64,000 nt of DNA from Dethiobacter alkaliphilus (GTDB taxonomy: Bacteria > Bacillota > Dethiobacteria > DTU022 > UBA8154), in assembly GCA_016841605.1 (NCBI GenBank), contig JAENYV010000001.1, positions 355,540 through 419,539 of the forward strand, in the 5' to 3' direction. Under the pieces are notes generated by a model that made no database searches, had not been told where the DNA came from, and saw only the letters and a list, made by a program, of their open reading frames with translations. The stretch's first letter is position 1, and each line of letters begins with the position of its first letter. Both the position numbers and the translations under genes were made by a program. Shown here piece by piece: positions 1 through 8,042 of this stretch.

Positions 1-5
1 ACAAA

Positions 6-947
6 ATGGCAAAGATGCAGGAGAAAAAAGAGAAAAAAAGCCTTTCCGGGCAACTTCTAGGCATTGCCCTGATTCTTATGCTGGTTTTTTCTCTTTTAAT
101 TGGGGCCGGTTGTTCACAGGGGGCAGTAACGCCCCAAAACGATGACGAAGCAGGAGAAGAAGCAGCAGCAGGAGCGGAAGGAGATGAGCAGGTAGCAGAA
201 GAAGGCGAATTTATTATTCTCTCTACTACCACCAGTACTTATGATTCAGGATTGCTGGATTTCATGCTTCCTGCTTTTACAGAGAAATACGGGATCGAAG
301 TAAGAGTTGTTTCGCAGGGAACGGGACAAGCGCTGGAGACAGGGAAAAGAGGGGACGCAGATGCCCTTCTGGTTCATGATAGAGCCTCAGAATTACAGCT
401 TGTGGAAGAAGGTTATTTTACGGATCGCCAAGATGTTATGTATAATGACTTTATTATCCTCGGACCCGCCGGAGATCCTGCCGCAATTAAGGGGATGGAA
501 AGCGCGACGGAAGCTTTTACAAAGATTGCTGAAGAAGAAGAAATTTTTATTTCTCGCGGAGACGATTCGGGGACAAACCGTAGGGAGCTCTCCATTTGGG
601 ATAAAACAGGAGTGAATGAACGCGGTGAGTGGTACAAGTCTGTCGGTCAGGGAATGGGCGATACTTTGCGTATGGCCGGTGAACTTCAGGGGTACACCAT
701 GTCGGACAGGGGAACATATCTTTCTTTAAAGGATACACTTGATCTGGAAATTCTTGTTGAAGGGGATCCCAATCTTTTTAACCAGTATGGAATTATGGCC
801 GTCAGCCCTGAGATGCATTCTCATGTTAAGTATGAACAGGCAATGAAACTGATTGATTTCTTTATGTCTCCTGAAGGACAGGATATGATAGCGAGCTTTA
901 AAATCGGCGATGATACTCTCTTCTTCCCGGGAAAAGGCGTAGAATAA
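6..947 (+). CDS. tupA: Tungstate ABC transporter, substrate-binding lipoprotein TupA
   Basis: This is the extracytoplasmic oxyanion-binding component of a tungstate importer; in TupA proteins it captures WO4(2-) and delivers it to TupB/TupC. The 313-residue product has a basic N-terminus, a hydrophobic stretch (about residues 17-34) and a lipobox ending LIGAGC with Cys36, so it should be a membrane-anchored lipoprotein. A low-complexity acidic linker (about 40-65) follows. The mature domain opens with the TupA hallmark STTTSTYDSG and later shows GTGQAL and SRGDDSGTN, loops expected to contact the anion. The permease and ATPase genes follow directly. The start lies at the window edge, so its ribosome binding site cannot be judged; Met4 is an alternative. 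A molybdate- or sulfate-binding paralogue is less likely because of the TTTS motif and the neighbours. Confidence 0.93.
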   Translation: MAKMQEKKEKKSLSGQLLGIALILMLVFSLLIGAGCSQGAVTPQNDDEAGEEAAAGAEGDEQVAEEGEFIILSTTTSTYDSGLLDFMLPAFTEKYGIEVRVVSQGTGQALETGKRGDADALLVHDRASELQLVEEGYFTDRQDVMYNDFIILGPAGDPAAIKGMESATEAFTKIAEEEEIFISRGDDSGTNRRELSIWDKTGVNERGEWYKSVGQGMGDTLRMAGELQGYTMSDRGTYLSLKDTLDLEILVEGDPNLFNQYGIMAVSPEMHSHVKYEQAMKLIDFFMSPEGQDMIASFKIGDDTLFFPGKGVE

Positions 948-956
948 AAACTTGGG

Positions 957-1052
957 GACATTCCTCTGAAAGAGGTGTGTCCCCATACATTAAAGAGATG
1001 ACATTCCTCTGAAAGAGGTGTGTCCCCTTACATTAAAAGGATGACATTCCTC
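957..1052. repeat. 43-bp tandem repeat, 2.2 copies, each able to fold
   Basis: Two consecutive 43-bp units (957-999 and 1000-1042) differ at only a few bases, and a third is truncated after 10 bases (1043-1052). Each unit contains CCTCTGAAAGAGG. Together with GGGGACA before the first unit and TGTCCCC inside it, this can form a nested hairpin. No T-run follows, so it is not a standard terminator. It lies between tupA and tupB. Confidence 0.85.
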
Positions 1053-1084
1053 CGGATAAAATTGAATAAGCGAGGAGGTATATA

Positions 1085-1795
1085 TTGCCCCGCTTAATAG
1101 AAGGAATAATTGAAGCTTTTACTCTTATTATTACGCTCGACCCGAATTTGATGAAAATTATCATGTTGTCCCTGCAGGTTTCAGGTGCGGCAGTGGCTCT
1201 CAGTATGCTGTGCGGAGTACCACTGGGAGCATTTCTGGGGTTAAAGCCGGCTGTGCGGACACGTTTCGTCAGCAAGATACTTTATACCCTGATGGGGTTG
1301 CCTCCAGTAGTGGCCGGACTGATAATTTATCTCCTTATTTCCCGTGCTGGTCCTCTGGGTGTCTTTGGTCTTCTCTATACCCCTACAGCCATGATCATTG
1401 CTCAGTTTACCCTGGCAATGCCTATTATTGCCGGTCTTACCATGGTGGGGATTCGCAGCAGAGGAAAAGAAATACAGGAAACGGCCCGCACCCTGGGAGC
1501 AAGCAGGTTATTAACGGCCTGGACGGTGATCAGGGAATCTCGTTTTGCCATCTTTGGTGCGATTGTTACAGGTTTTGGACGGGTTATCGCCGAAGTGGGG
1601 GCTGTGATGATCGTCGGGGGAAATATTGACGGGCATACCCGGGTTATGACCACGGCTATTGTGCTGGAAACCAGCAAAGGGCATTATGAGCTCGCAATTG
1701 GACTGGGGGTTGCCCTGCTGGTTATATCCTTCGTTATAAATTCCCTGCTCTATTATTTACAGGGAGGTGTGGGAAGCTATGACCGGCGGTTATGA
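1085..1795 (+). CDS. tupB: Tungstate ABC transporter permease TupB
   Basis: This is the integral membrane channel subunit of the tungstate importer. The 236-residue protein has about five to six hydrophobic segments. It carries the cytoplasmic coupling-loop signature of binding-protein-dependent permeases around residues 130-150 (EIQETARTLGASR), the EAA-type loop that docks on the ATPase. Length and composition fit TupB/WtpB. The start is TTG at 1085, chosen because GAGGAGGT lies just upstream at 1073-1080. The gene follows tupA after a 137-bp gap holding the tandem repeat, and overlaps tupC, so tupB and tupC are probably translationally coupled. A molybdate permease (ModB) is the main alternative; TupA next door favours tungstate. 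Confidence 0.92.
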   Translation: MPRLIEGIIEAFTLIITLDPNLMKIIMLSLQVSGAAVALSMLCGVPLGAFLGLKPAVRTRFVSKILYTLMGLPPVVAGLIIYLLISRAGPLGVFGLLYTPTAMIIAQFTLAMPIIAGLTMVGIRSRGKEIQETARTLGASRLLTAWTVIRESRFAIFGAIVTGFGRVIAEVGAVMIVGGNIDGHTRVMTTAIVLETSKGHYELAIGLGVALLVISFVINSLLYYLQGGVGSYDRRL

Positions 1796-2519
1796 GATCC
1801 TTAGCGTGGAAAAACTTACCAAGAAGTATGAGAAAGAGGTTTTGCATGTCGAAAAGCTTTCCTTTGAAAAAGGGAAAATTTACGGGCTGATCGGTCCGAG
1901 TGGAGCCGGGAAAAGCACGTTTCTGCGGCTGATCAATTTTCTTGAATCTCCTACGACGGGGCGTATTTTTTTTAGAGGGAAAGAGGTCTTTGGCAACGGG
2001 CGCCTTGACCTTTCAACCCAACGTGGGATGACGATGGTTTTTCAAAAACCGGTGCTCTTTAAAACCAGTGTCAGCGAGAATGTCGCTTATGGTTTAAAAG
2101 CCCGGGGTTTCCCAAAAGAGGAAATCCGGGAAAAGGTTGAGCTATTATTGAAGAAAGTCGGACTGGAAGCTTTTGCCGGACGTCATGCCGGTTCTCTCTC
2201 CGGCGGTGAGGCCCAGAGGATCGCCCTGGCCAGGGCCGTTGCGTTTGATCCCGGGGTACTGCTCCTGGACGAACCTACGGCCAACCTGGATCCCAATAAT
2301 ATAGAAATGTTTGAAGACCTGATTCTCAACCTAAACAAGGAAAAAGAGATGACGGTAATTATGGTTACACATAACATCTTTCAGGCCAAGCGAATTGCCC
2401 ATGAGGTGCTCTTTTTTTACGAAGGATATCTCGTTGAAAAAGGGCCGGCTTCGCAAATATTTTCTTCCCCCGAGGATCCGCGCACCCGGGCCTTTGTTGA
2501 GGGACGTATGGTTTATTAG
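1779..2519 (+). CDS. tupC: Tungstate ABC transporter ATPase TupC
   Basis: This ATPase powers tungstate import. It shows a Walker A motif GPSGAGKST, a Q-loop region MVFQKPVLF, the ABC signature LSGGEAQR, and Walker B LLLDEPTANLD followed by the switch histidine in MVTHN. A GTG codon at 1767 would extend the frame by four residues, but GGGAGGT at 1762-1768 is correctly spaced for the ATG at 1779, which I take as the start. The first 17 bases overlap tupB. At about 246 residues it lacks the C-terminal TOBE-type regulatory domain found in many ModC proteins, as expected for TupC. No gene follows for about 540 bp. Confidence 0.93.
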   Translation: MTGGYEILSVEKLTKKYEKEVLHVEKLSFEKGKIYGLIGPSGAGKSTFLRLINFLESPTTGRIFFRGKEVFGNGRLDLSTQRGMTMVFQKPVLFKTSVSENVAYGLKARGFPKEEIREKVELLLKKVGLEAFAGRHAGSLSGGEAQRIALARAVAFDPGVLLLDEPTANLDPNNIEMFEDLILNLNKEKEMTVIMVTHNIFQAKRIAHEVLFFYEGYLVEKGPASQIFSSPEDPRTRAFVEGRMVY

Positions 2520-2538
2520 TAGAAATAAATATAAAAAA

Positions 2539-2680
2539 AATCCCGGCTATTGCCGGGAGAAGAGGGGTTATTATTTTACAATGTTAAGTAAGATATTTAA
2601 AGCGGACCGGAGGCTTAGTAATAAACTGCATTTACCGCTTTAAAAATGATTTTTGACCATTATGTCAAAACAGACATAAC
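2539..2680 (+). repeat. Dispersed non-coding repeat, copy A (longer form)
   Basis: About 40 bases beginning at 2539 (AATCCCGGCTATTGCCGGGA followed by an AGAAGAGG and TTATTATTTTACA block) recur almost unchanged at 14543-14583. The 3' block GACCATTATGTCA (2655-2667) recurs at 14608-14620. The stem CCCGGC (2542-2547) / GCCGGG (2552-2557) has a four-base loop. It may end the tup transcript, although the T-rich stretch after it is interrupted. Copy A carries about 60 extra internal bases with their own 8-bp inverted repeat. Confidence 0.75.
2660..2679. promoter_or_regulatory. Operator-like palindrome TTATGTC-N6-GACATAA
   Basis: A perfect 7-bp inverted repeat with a 6-base spacer, the geometry of a dimeric regulator site. 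It lies about 150 bp upstream of the predicted promoter. The regulator is unknown; a Mo/W-responsive protein would be a guess from context only. Confidence 0.45.
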
Positions 2681-2827
2681 ATGTTTTTATTATAGCATTA
2701 GTATTTTACTTGTCAAGGGATAAAAAAGAAAAAATTTGAAAAAGAAAAAAAAGGAAACAATAAAACGTTATTTCCTTACTTTTAATTACACGGCAATTTC
2801 CACTAATTCTCTATTGTTTATAATGTC

Positions 2828-2867
2828 TTGACACAAGTTCTTTTTTATATTATATTCATTGTGTCAA
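2828..2867 (+). promoter_or_regulatory. Sigma-A promoter embedded in a 9-bp inverted repeat
   Basis: TTGACA (2828-2833) and TATATT (2851-2856) are separated by exactly 17 bases, near the vegetative sigma consensus. The -35 box is part of TTGACACAA (2828-2836), repeated perfectly in inverted form as TTGTGTCAA (2859-2867) over the expected transcription start. A repressor bound to both arms would block polymerase. Transcription would start near 2863 and give a leader of about 200 nt before the gene at 3060. Confidence 0.75.
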
Positions 2868-2938
2868 ACATGGCATAAATGACATCATAGACATACTTTT
2901 TAGGGGGGTGTATATGCTTTAAATAGGAAATAATTGTA

Positions 2939-3002
2939 TTGACTTACATATTGAGGACATGCATATTTCATTTAAGAACATGCATAGGCCGGTGTAAGTC
3001 AA
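2939..3002 (+). promoter_or_regulatory. Structured 5' leader: 10-bp stem around twin ACATGCATA repeats
   Basis: TTGACTTACA (2939-2948) pairs perfectly with TGTAAGTCAA (2993-3002). Inside are two identical ACATGCATA repeats at 2957 and 2978, 21 bp apart, about two helical turns. It lies in the predicted leader of the 3060 gene, so it could act as RNA structure or as a paired DNA operator. I do not recognise a known riboswitch core. Confidence 0.5.
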
Positions 3003-3059
3003 AAGGACCGGGGAACAACTGACACGATCGCGAATTATTAAAGCCTGGAGGTTGAGCAA

Positions 3060-5114
3060 ATGGAAATTATTAAGACAGACTGTGGTTTATGTATTAACAG
3101 TTGCGGTGTAGACGCATATGTGGAAGACGGCAAGCTGGTCAAGATAGAGGGCACAAAAGAGAACTGGCTGAACGAGGGTGAGCTATGCGAAAAAGCCGAA
3201 CACCTAGTGGAAAATATCTATTCTCCCACCCGCTTAAAATACCCGATGAAGAAAGTAGATGGGAAATTTCAGAGAATATCCTGGGACCAGGCTCTGAGTG
3301 AAATAGCTGCTAAACTGCTGGAATTGAGAGAAAAGTACGGCGCTCACACCCTGGCCACCTGGACAGGCTCTGTGGGTGTTGAACATTTTGAGATGGCGGC
3401 TTTTAACCAACGTTTTGCCAAGGCTTTCGGCAGCCCCAATTTCTTTAACCCGGAAGGTATCTGTTTCCGGACCCGTATTCTGTCCCGTCAGATTACCTTT
3501 GGCCGTTATCCTGTAGAAGAGCCGAGATATGCCGATTGCATTTTCCTTTGGGGACATAACCCGGAAGAAAGTTATCCCCCGCAAGCCAAAATAATCCGTA
3601 AGAGGGTTCAAGAAGGGGCCAAGCTGGTCGTTATCGATCCAAAACGTATTCCGCTGGCCAAAGAGGGTATTTATCAATCGATTCGTCCAGGTACCGACTG
3701 CTTCTTAGCCCTGGCCATGATAAATGTTATTATCGCAGAAGATTTATGGGACAAGGAATTTGTCGATAAATGGACATCAGGCTTTGACAAGCTGGTCGAA
3801 CATGTTAAAGACTATACGCCCGAAAAAGCCGAAGCTGTCACCGGTGTACCGGCCACGGAAGTAAGGCGTTTCGCGCGGATGTTTGCCAATACCGAAAGGG
3901 CTTGTATCGTCGAAGGTGTGGGACACCTGAACCAGTATGCCAACGGCCTGCAGACAGAGAGGGCTTTTTGCATCTTAATGTCCATTACCGGCAACATTGA
4001 CAGACCGGGCGGATGGGTTACCTGCCCGCAAATTAGACTGGCCGACCTGCGCGTGGCGGTAGAGGAAAAAAACCTCGGGCACGAAGAATATCCTGTTTTC
4101 CATCAGTTCGGCAAGCGCACTCCCCCATACGGATCTGCATCCATGATGACTGAGGCGATAATTACGGAGAAGCCTTACCCCATTAAGGCTTTCATTAGCT
4201 CGGGAAGTAACCCGGCTCTGACTTTCCCCGATACCAATCGTTTTATAGAGGCTGTGAAAAACTTAGAATTATTTGTATCTATTGACCCCTATATGACTGA
4301 AACATGTCAAATGGCCGATTATGCCCTTCCTGCCTGTACTTCCCTGGAAGAGACCGGTGTAGGCGGATTCCCCTATGCCATTTCATACTGTATCCCTTAT
4401 ATTTTGCTGCGCAAGAAGGTCATTGAACCGCTCCATGAGAGCAAGCCGATCTGGCAAATCTGGAGCGAACTGGGACACAAGGCCGGCTTAGGTGAATATT
4501 TCCCCTGGAAATCGGATGACGAAGTAGCGGAACACTTTTTCTCCACCTCCGGGGTTACGATGGAGCAGTTGAAAGAACATCCTGAAGGTGTTTATTTCGG
4601 TAAAGTGGACTATAATATTTATGATAAAATAGGTTTTGGCACTGATACCAAGAAAATAGAAATTTATTCAGGAAGAATGGAAGAGTTAGGCTTCCCCGGT
4701 ATCCCCACCCATGTTGAGCCCCAGCAGAGCCGGGCGGCGGATCCCGTTATGGGTGAGCAATATCCGGAGGTGCTGCTTACCGGAGCAAGACGAGTGGAGT
4801 GGATCGGCGCCCAGATGCGTGATATTCCGGCTCTGCGGGTTAGAATACCGGAAGCGGAAGCGGAATTTAGCCCTGTCACCGCCAAGAAGTATGATGTTAT
4901 TAATGGCGAGATGATCGGTGTGGAAACCCCGCGCGGCATGATCAAGATCAAAGCAAAAGTTACCGAGGATATGCGGCCGGGTGTGGTCTCCATTCCCCAC
5001 GGCTGGGGCGGTGCCAACGTCAATATACTGCTGGATGCCAAGGTGAGAGATGAAGTATCCGGTTATATTACGATGAGAGGGAATGCCTGCCGCATCGTCA
5101 AGCTTGCTTATTAA
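3060..5114 (+). CDS. Bis-MGD molybdo/tungsto-enzyme of the DMSO reductase family (acetylene-hydratase-like branch)
   Basis: The 684-residue protein has the N-terminal [4Fe-4S] motif Cys8-x2-Cys11-x3-Cys15-x27-Cys43, a predicted metal-ligand cysteine in GICFRTR (Cys135), and a C-terminal dinucleotide-binding domain with the SIPHGWGGANVN signature. There is no Tat signal, so it should be cytoplasmic. Length and cysteine spacing resemble Pelobacter acetylene hydratase. However, that enzyme has an essential Asp immediately after the second cluster cysteine, and here the residue is Ile12, so acetylene hydration is unlikely. No electron-transfer subunit gene is adjacent. The neighbouring tungstate transporter makes tungsten a candidate metal. 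The start is supported by TGGAGG about 9 bases upstream. The substrate is unknown. Confidence 0.85.
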   Translation: MEIIKTDCGLCINSCGVDAYVEDGKLVKIEGTKENWLNEGELCEKAEHLVENIYSPTRLKYPMKKVDGKFQRISWDQALSEIAAKLLELREKYGAHTLATWTGSVGVEHFEMAAFNQRFAKAFGSPNFFNPEGICFRTRILSRQITFGRYPVEEPRYADCIFLWGHNPEESYPPQAKIIRKRVQEGAKLVVIDPKRIPLAKEGIYQSIRPGTDCFLALAMINVIIAEDLWDKEFVDKWTSGFDKLVEHVKDYTPEKAEAVTGVPATEVRRFARMFANTERACIVEGVGHLNQYANGLQTERAFCILMSITGNIDRPGGWVTCPQIRLADLRVAVEEKNLGHEEYPVFHQFGKRTPPYGSASMMTEAIITEKPYPIKAFISSGSNPALTFPDTNRFIEAVKNLELFVSIDPYMTETCQMADYALPACTSLEETGVGGFPYAISYCIPYILLRKKVIEPLHESKPIWQIWSELGHKAGLGEYFPWKSDDEVAEHFFSTSGVTMEQLKEHPEGVYFGKVDYNIYDKIGFGTDTKKIEIYSGRMEELGFPGIPTHVEPQQSRAADPVMGEQYPEVLLTGARRVEWIGAQMRDIPALRVRIPEAEAEFSPVTAKKYDVINGEMIGVETPRGMIKIKAKVTEDMRPGVVSIPHGWGGANVNILLDAKVRDEVSGYITMRGNACRIVKLAY

Positions 5115-5160
5115 ACGAATGACAGTCAATTTAAGAAGATTAGACCTTCAGGAATAATGG

Positions 5161-5207
5161 AGGGTGCGGTTCTTGTCACTTAGGGATAAGGTCGGGAGCC
5201 GCACCCT
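5161..5207 (+). promoter_or_regulatory. Stem-loop AGGGTGCGG/CCGCACCCT
   Basis: Perfect 9-bp arms (5161-5169 and 5199-5207) enclose 29 bases, 46 bp after the oxidoreductase stop codon. There is no T-run, so it is not a clear intrinsic terminator; it could stabilise the 3' end or belong to the moeA leader. Confidence 0.5.
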
Positions 5208-5317
5208 GCATGCAATATTATTCCCATATGCGAAGATAAATTATTATCTTTGAGCAGACGGGGATGGATTGAAGGTGTGGTTGTAATTTTTTTGGATAGA
5301 CTTGGGGAGGTTTAAAT

Positions 5318-6544
5318 ATGCTTGAAAATATTACTGTTGAAGAGGCCTGGGAGATATTTAAAAATATTCCCATCCCGCTTCAGCCGGAAAGTGTTTCGCT
5401 TATCGATTCACTGCACCGAATTTCCTCTTTTGACGTATTTGCTACCGGGAATCTGCCGTCTTGTTCGCAGTCCGCGGTTGACGGATTTGTCCTCCATAAC
5501 AAGGATTTGCAAGGAGATCGTCAACTTCTTGTTAGGGAAATTCTCGGTCACGGAACAATTCCTACATCTTCACTGAACCCGGGAAATACTGTCAAAGTGG
5601 TTACAGGTGGAATATTGCCGGCAGGTTCAGCAGCAGTAATACCCCAGGAAGATACCGTACTTAGAGATAATTTTATTTCTGTCAAAGAAGAAATAGCTTC
5701 CGGGACCAACATAAAGATGCAAGGAGAGGACTTTAAAGAGGGTGAAATAATCCTAAAACGCAATGCCCGTATAACTCCGGGGGTGCTGGCGGTTTTGGCT
5801 GCTTTTGGCCAAGAAACGATTATGGTTAACCGCCGTCCCTCTGTGGCAATAATCTGTCTGGGTCCGGAAATAATTCCCCATTATGTTACACCCGGGGAAG
5901 GAGAAGTTAGGGACAGTAATGGTCCGCTGTTGGCGTCTCTGAATCTTCAGGACGGAGGACAAATTGTTGCTTTGGAATATGTTGGAGGTGCATGTAATAG
6001 GAATAGTATTATAAATATTTTGGAGGTACTATTCGAAAAAGCGGACCTGGTGCTCACCATCGGCGGTACCGCTTTCGGAGAATCTTCTCACCAGGCTCTT
6101 CCGCTGCTGAATGAAGCGGGCGTAAAAATGCTTTACTGGGGAATTCAGGTTACGCCCGGCAGCCACTCCGGCGCAGGGCTTTGGGGATCCAAGCCCGTCA
6201 TAGCTTTATCCGGTAATTCTTCAGCATGTGCAGTGGGATACCACTTGTTGGTTTCTCCCGTTTTGCGCCGGATGCAAGGATTGCCCTTTGGTCTCGAAAC
6301 AATTTCAGCTGTTTGTGTAGACAATTATCGTAAAAAAATTGGTAACCGTCGTTTTTTGCGGGGACGAACGTTCATAGATAACGGCATGTGGAAGGTCAAG
6401 ATTTTGCCTGGCCAAAAATCAAGCATGCTGAAATCGTTGTTAAATTATAATTCTCTGATTGACCTTCATGCAGGGCATCCACCGGTGGAAGAGAATTCAA
6501 TGGTAAAGGTACTTCCACTCTATGAGCCGTATTTAATGTCGTAA
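5318..6544 (+). CDS. moeA: Divergent MoeA-family molybdopterin molybdenumtransferase
   Basis: MoeA inserts molybdate or tungstate into adenylylated molybdopterin, the last common step of Mo/W cofactor synthesis. The 408-residue protein covers the full family length: the N-terminal SAVDGFVL motif, VTGGILPAG and a GEDFKEGE-type domain, then the MogA-like domain. Two MogA-like signatures are altered: TIGGTAFGE replaces the usual TTGG(V/T)S(V/A)G, and ALSGNSSA replaces LPGNPVS. These sites contact the MPT-AMP intermediate, so the enzyme may be specialised, for example for tungsten, or have reduced activity. A clear ribosome binding site (GGGGAGG) precedes the ATG at 5318. It lies between the bis-MGD enzyme and Mo-hydroxylase genes, suggesting a cofactor-loading role for the cluster. 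Confidence 0.85.
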   Translation: MLENITVEEAWEIFKNIPIPLQPESVSLIDSLHRISSFDVFATGNLPSCSQSAVDGFVLHNKDLQGDRQLLVREILGHGTIPTSSLNPGNTVKVVTGGILPAGSAAVIPQEDTVLRDNFISVKEEIASGTNIKMQGEDFKEGEIILKRNARITPGVLAVLAAFGQETIMVNRRPSVAIICLGPEIIPHYVTPGEGEVRDSNGPLLASLNLQDGGQIVALEYVGGACNRNSIINILEVLFEKADLVLTIGGTAFGESSHQALPLLNEAGVKMLYWGIQVTPGSHSGAGLWGSKPVIALSGNSSACAVGYHLLVSPVLRRMQGLPFGLETISAVCVDNYRKKIGNRRFLRGRTFIDNGMWKVKILPGQKSSMLKSLLNYNSLIDLHAGHPPVEENSMVKVLPLYEPYLMS

Positions 6545-6755
6545 AATATTTGTAACTTGTTTTTGTAACTTGTTAAGGAAAAGGTTAAAGAGAATATTAA
6601 AAAAGTTTGACAGTTAAGATAGTCGTGGTGTCGTTAAAGTGGCGATATGCAAGTGCAAACATAACGGTAGTTCCTTAAGTAAAATCCCGGAACAGATAGT
6701 GTAATTTCTCTCGTGAATCATGTAATAAAAATTGAATGTTTTTGGAGTTATTTGC

Positions 6756-8042
6756 ATGATAAAGAAGAAGCTGAATATAAACGGTGTTCGCTGGAAACTA
6801 ATCGTAGAACCTTTGGCTTCACTGGCCGCTCTTTTACAAAGCCGGCTTAAAATAAGTAAAAATGATAAGTGCGGTATAGGAGACTGCGAAGACTGTTTTG
6901 TAATTATTAACGGAGAAGTGGCACTTGCCTGCACTACTTTCCTCAGGGAATTATCCAACGGTGCGATTATTACCACAAAAGAAGGAATGGCAGAACCTGG
7001 AAGTCTGCAGGCAGTTCAATTGGCCTGGGTAGTTCACGGTAGCCCCGGTTGCTCACGCTGTTCCGGAAAATTAATCGGAGAGATTGCCTCATTGTTGGAG
7101 ATAAATCCCTTTCCAACAAGGAGAGATATGGAAAGCTGGTGTAATAACAAGTTTTTTACCTGTTGTGATAGTGAAGGGATATTAAAAAAAAGAATTGATG
7201 CCATTGTTGATGCTGCCCGGGTTGTCCGAGGTGAGATCGGCATTGATGAACTGGCAGGCATGATTTCAACAGAAAAGAAAATTATTGATTTAATGGAAAT
7301 TATGCCTCGTAAAACCATTACAGAGTCAGCTCCCGGGGAAATAGTTCCCGAACTGGGTATTAGGCTTCCTCCCGGCACTCTGAATCTAGCGCTTGTTCGA
7401 TCCGGAGTGTTTAATGCAAAATTAATGTCAATTAAAGTGAACGAAGCATGGACTGTGCCCGGCGTTTATCGAATTATAACTTCCTACGATGTTCAAGGAA
7501 GCAACATTTTATGCCTGCCGGCGGTTTCTTCACAGGAAAAAAGGTTTGAGTTTAATTATCCTGTTCTCTGTCGGGAAGAAATAAAAAATAAATATGAAGT
7601 TATTGCTGTTGTTTGTGCCGATTCACAGCAAAACGCTCTTAAAGCCGCCCGTAAGATAAGAGCAAAATATAAGTTTTTTGACAAAGGAGACACTTCAGGA
7701 TTAATAGCCGGCGGGAATAAATTGGAGCCGGCCTGCCATCCGGAAGCATACAATACAGGGTTTGCCCACCTCAATAATAGGGGCAAGGTAGTGATATATT
7801 CAAAATATTCTCTGCCGGATCACTATCGGAGTGTTATTGCAAGGGCTATTGGACTGGAAGAGGAGCATCTTTATTTGGTGAATGGTAATGGTTCCAAAGG
7901 AGTACCACAAGATTTTACTCCTATTATGGAGACGGTTTTAGGTCTGGCATTACTCTCTACCGGAAGGCCTGTTTTTCTGAAGTGTAGTAACTATGCGGGG
8001 GAAAAATCCGGATCTGTTACTGTCCAATGGAGCTTACAATAG
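6756..8042 (+). CDS. Hybrid [2Fe-2S] / truncated Mo-hydroxylase (aldehyde-oxidoreductase-like) protein
   Basis: The first about 150 residues resemble the two-cluster ferredoxin module of xanthine oxidase family enzymes: CGIGDCEDC (Cys39 onward), then GCSRCSGKLIGE and a partial second-cluster region. Residues about 200-310 look like the a/b hammerhead domain and the rest like the first part of the Mo-binding domain, in the order of Desulfovibrio-type aldehyde oxidoreductases. The protein stops at about 428 residues, whereas those enzymes have about 900. The expected glycine-rich GGGFGGK is replaced by VNGNGSKGV and the catalytic Glu region is absent. It should not be an active hydroxylase alone; it may be a remnant, a partner protein or an electron carrier. 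A TTG at 6732 is possible, but GGAG at 6744-6747 fits the ATG at 6756. Confidence 0.65.
   Translation: MIKKKLNINGVRWKLIVEPLASLAALLQSRLKISKNDKCGIGDCEDCFVIINGEVALACTTFLRELSNGAIITTKEGMAEPGSLQAVQLAWVVHGSPGCSRCSGKLIGEIASLLEINPFPTRRDMESWCNNKFFTCCDSEGILKKRIDAIVDAARVVRGEIGIDELAGMISTEKKIIDLMEIMPRKTITESAPGEIVPELGIRLPPGTLNLALVRSGVFNAKLMSIKVNEAWTVPGVYRIITSYDVQGSNILCLPAVSSQEKRFEFNYPVLCREEIKNKYEVIAVVCADSQQNALKAARKIRAKYKFFDKGDTSGLIAGGNKLEPACHPEAYNTGFAHLNNRGKVVIYSKYSLPDHYRSVIARAIGLEEEHLYLVNGNGSKGVPQDFTPIMETVLGLALLSTGRPVFLKCSNYAGEKSGSVTVQWSLQ

Larger units (their letters stand above)
2520..3059. other. 540-bp regulatory intergenic region
   Basis: No protein gene is seen here. From left to right it holds a dispersed repeat with a CCCGGC/GCCGGG hairpin (2539-2680), an inverted repeat TAAAGCGG/CCGCTTTA (2598-2605 and 2635-2642), a TTATGTC/GACATAA palindrome, a consensus promoter inside a 9-bp inverted repeat (2828-2867), and a 10-bp inverted repeat enclosing two ACATGCATA direct repeats (2939-3002). 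GCCTGGAGGTTGAGCAA at 3042-3058 supplies the ribosome binding site for the next gene. The density of symmetric elements suggests that the following Mo/W enzyme gene is tightly regulated. Confidence 0.8.

Noticed and set aside
3060-5114. Annotation as acetylene hydratase
   Set aside because: The essential Asp after the second cluster cysteine is Ile12 here; only the branch-level similarity is supported.
4664-5129. Two overlapping antisense open frames of 125 and 147 codons within the bis-MGD gene
   Set aside because: They lie opposite a well-supported gene, have no ribosome binding site or domain, and result from its codon bias.
5115-5317. Molybdenum cofactor riboswitch upstream of moeA
   Set aside because: There is one long stem, but the conserved multi-stem core could not be recognised.
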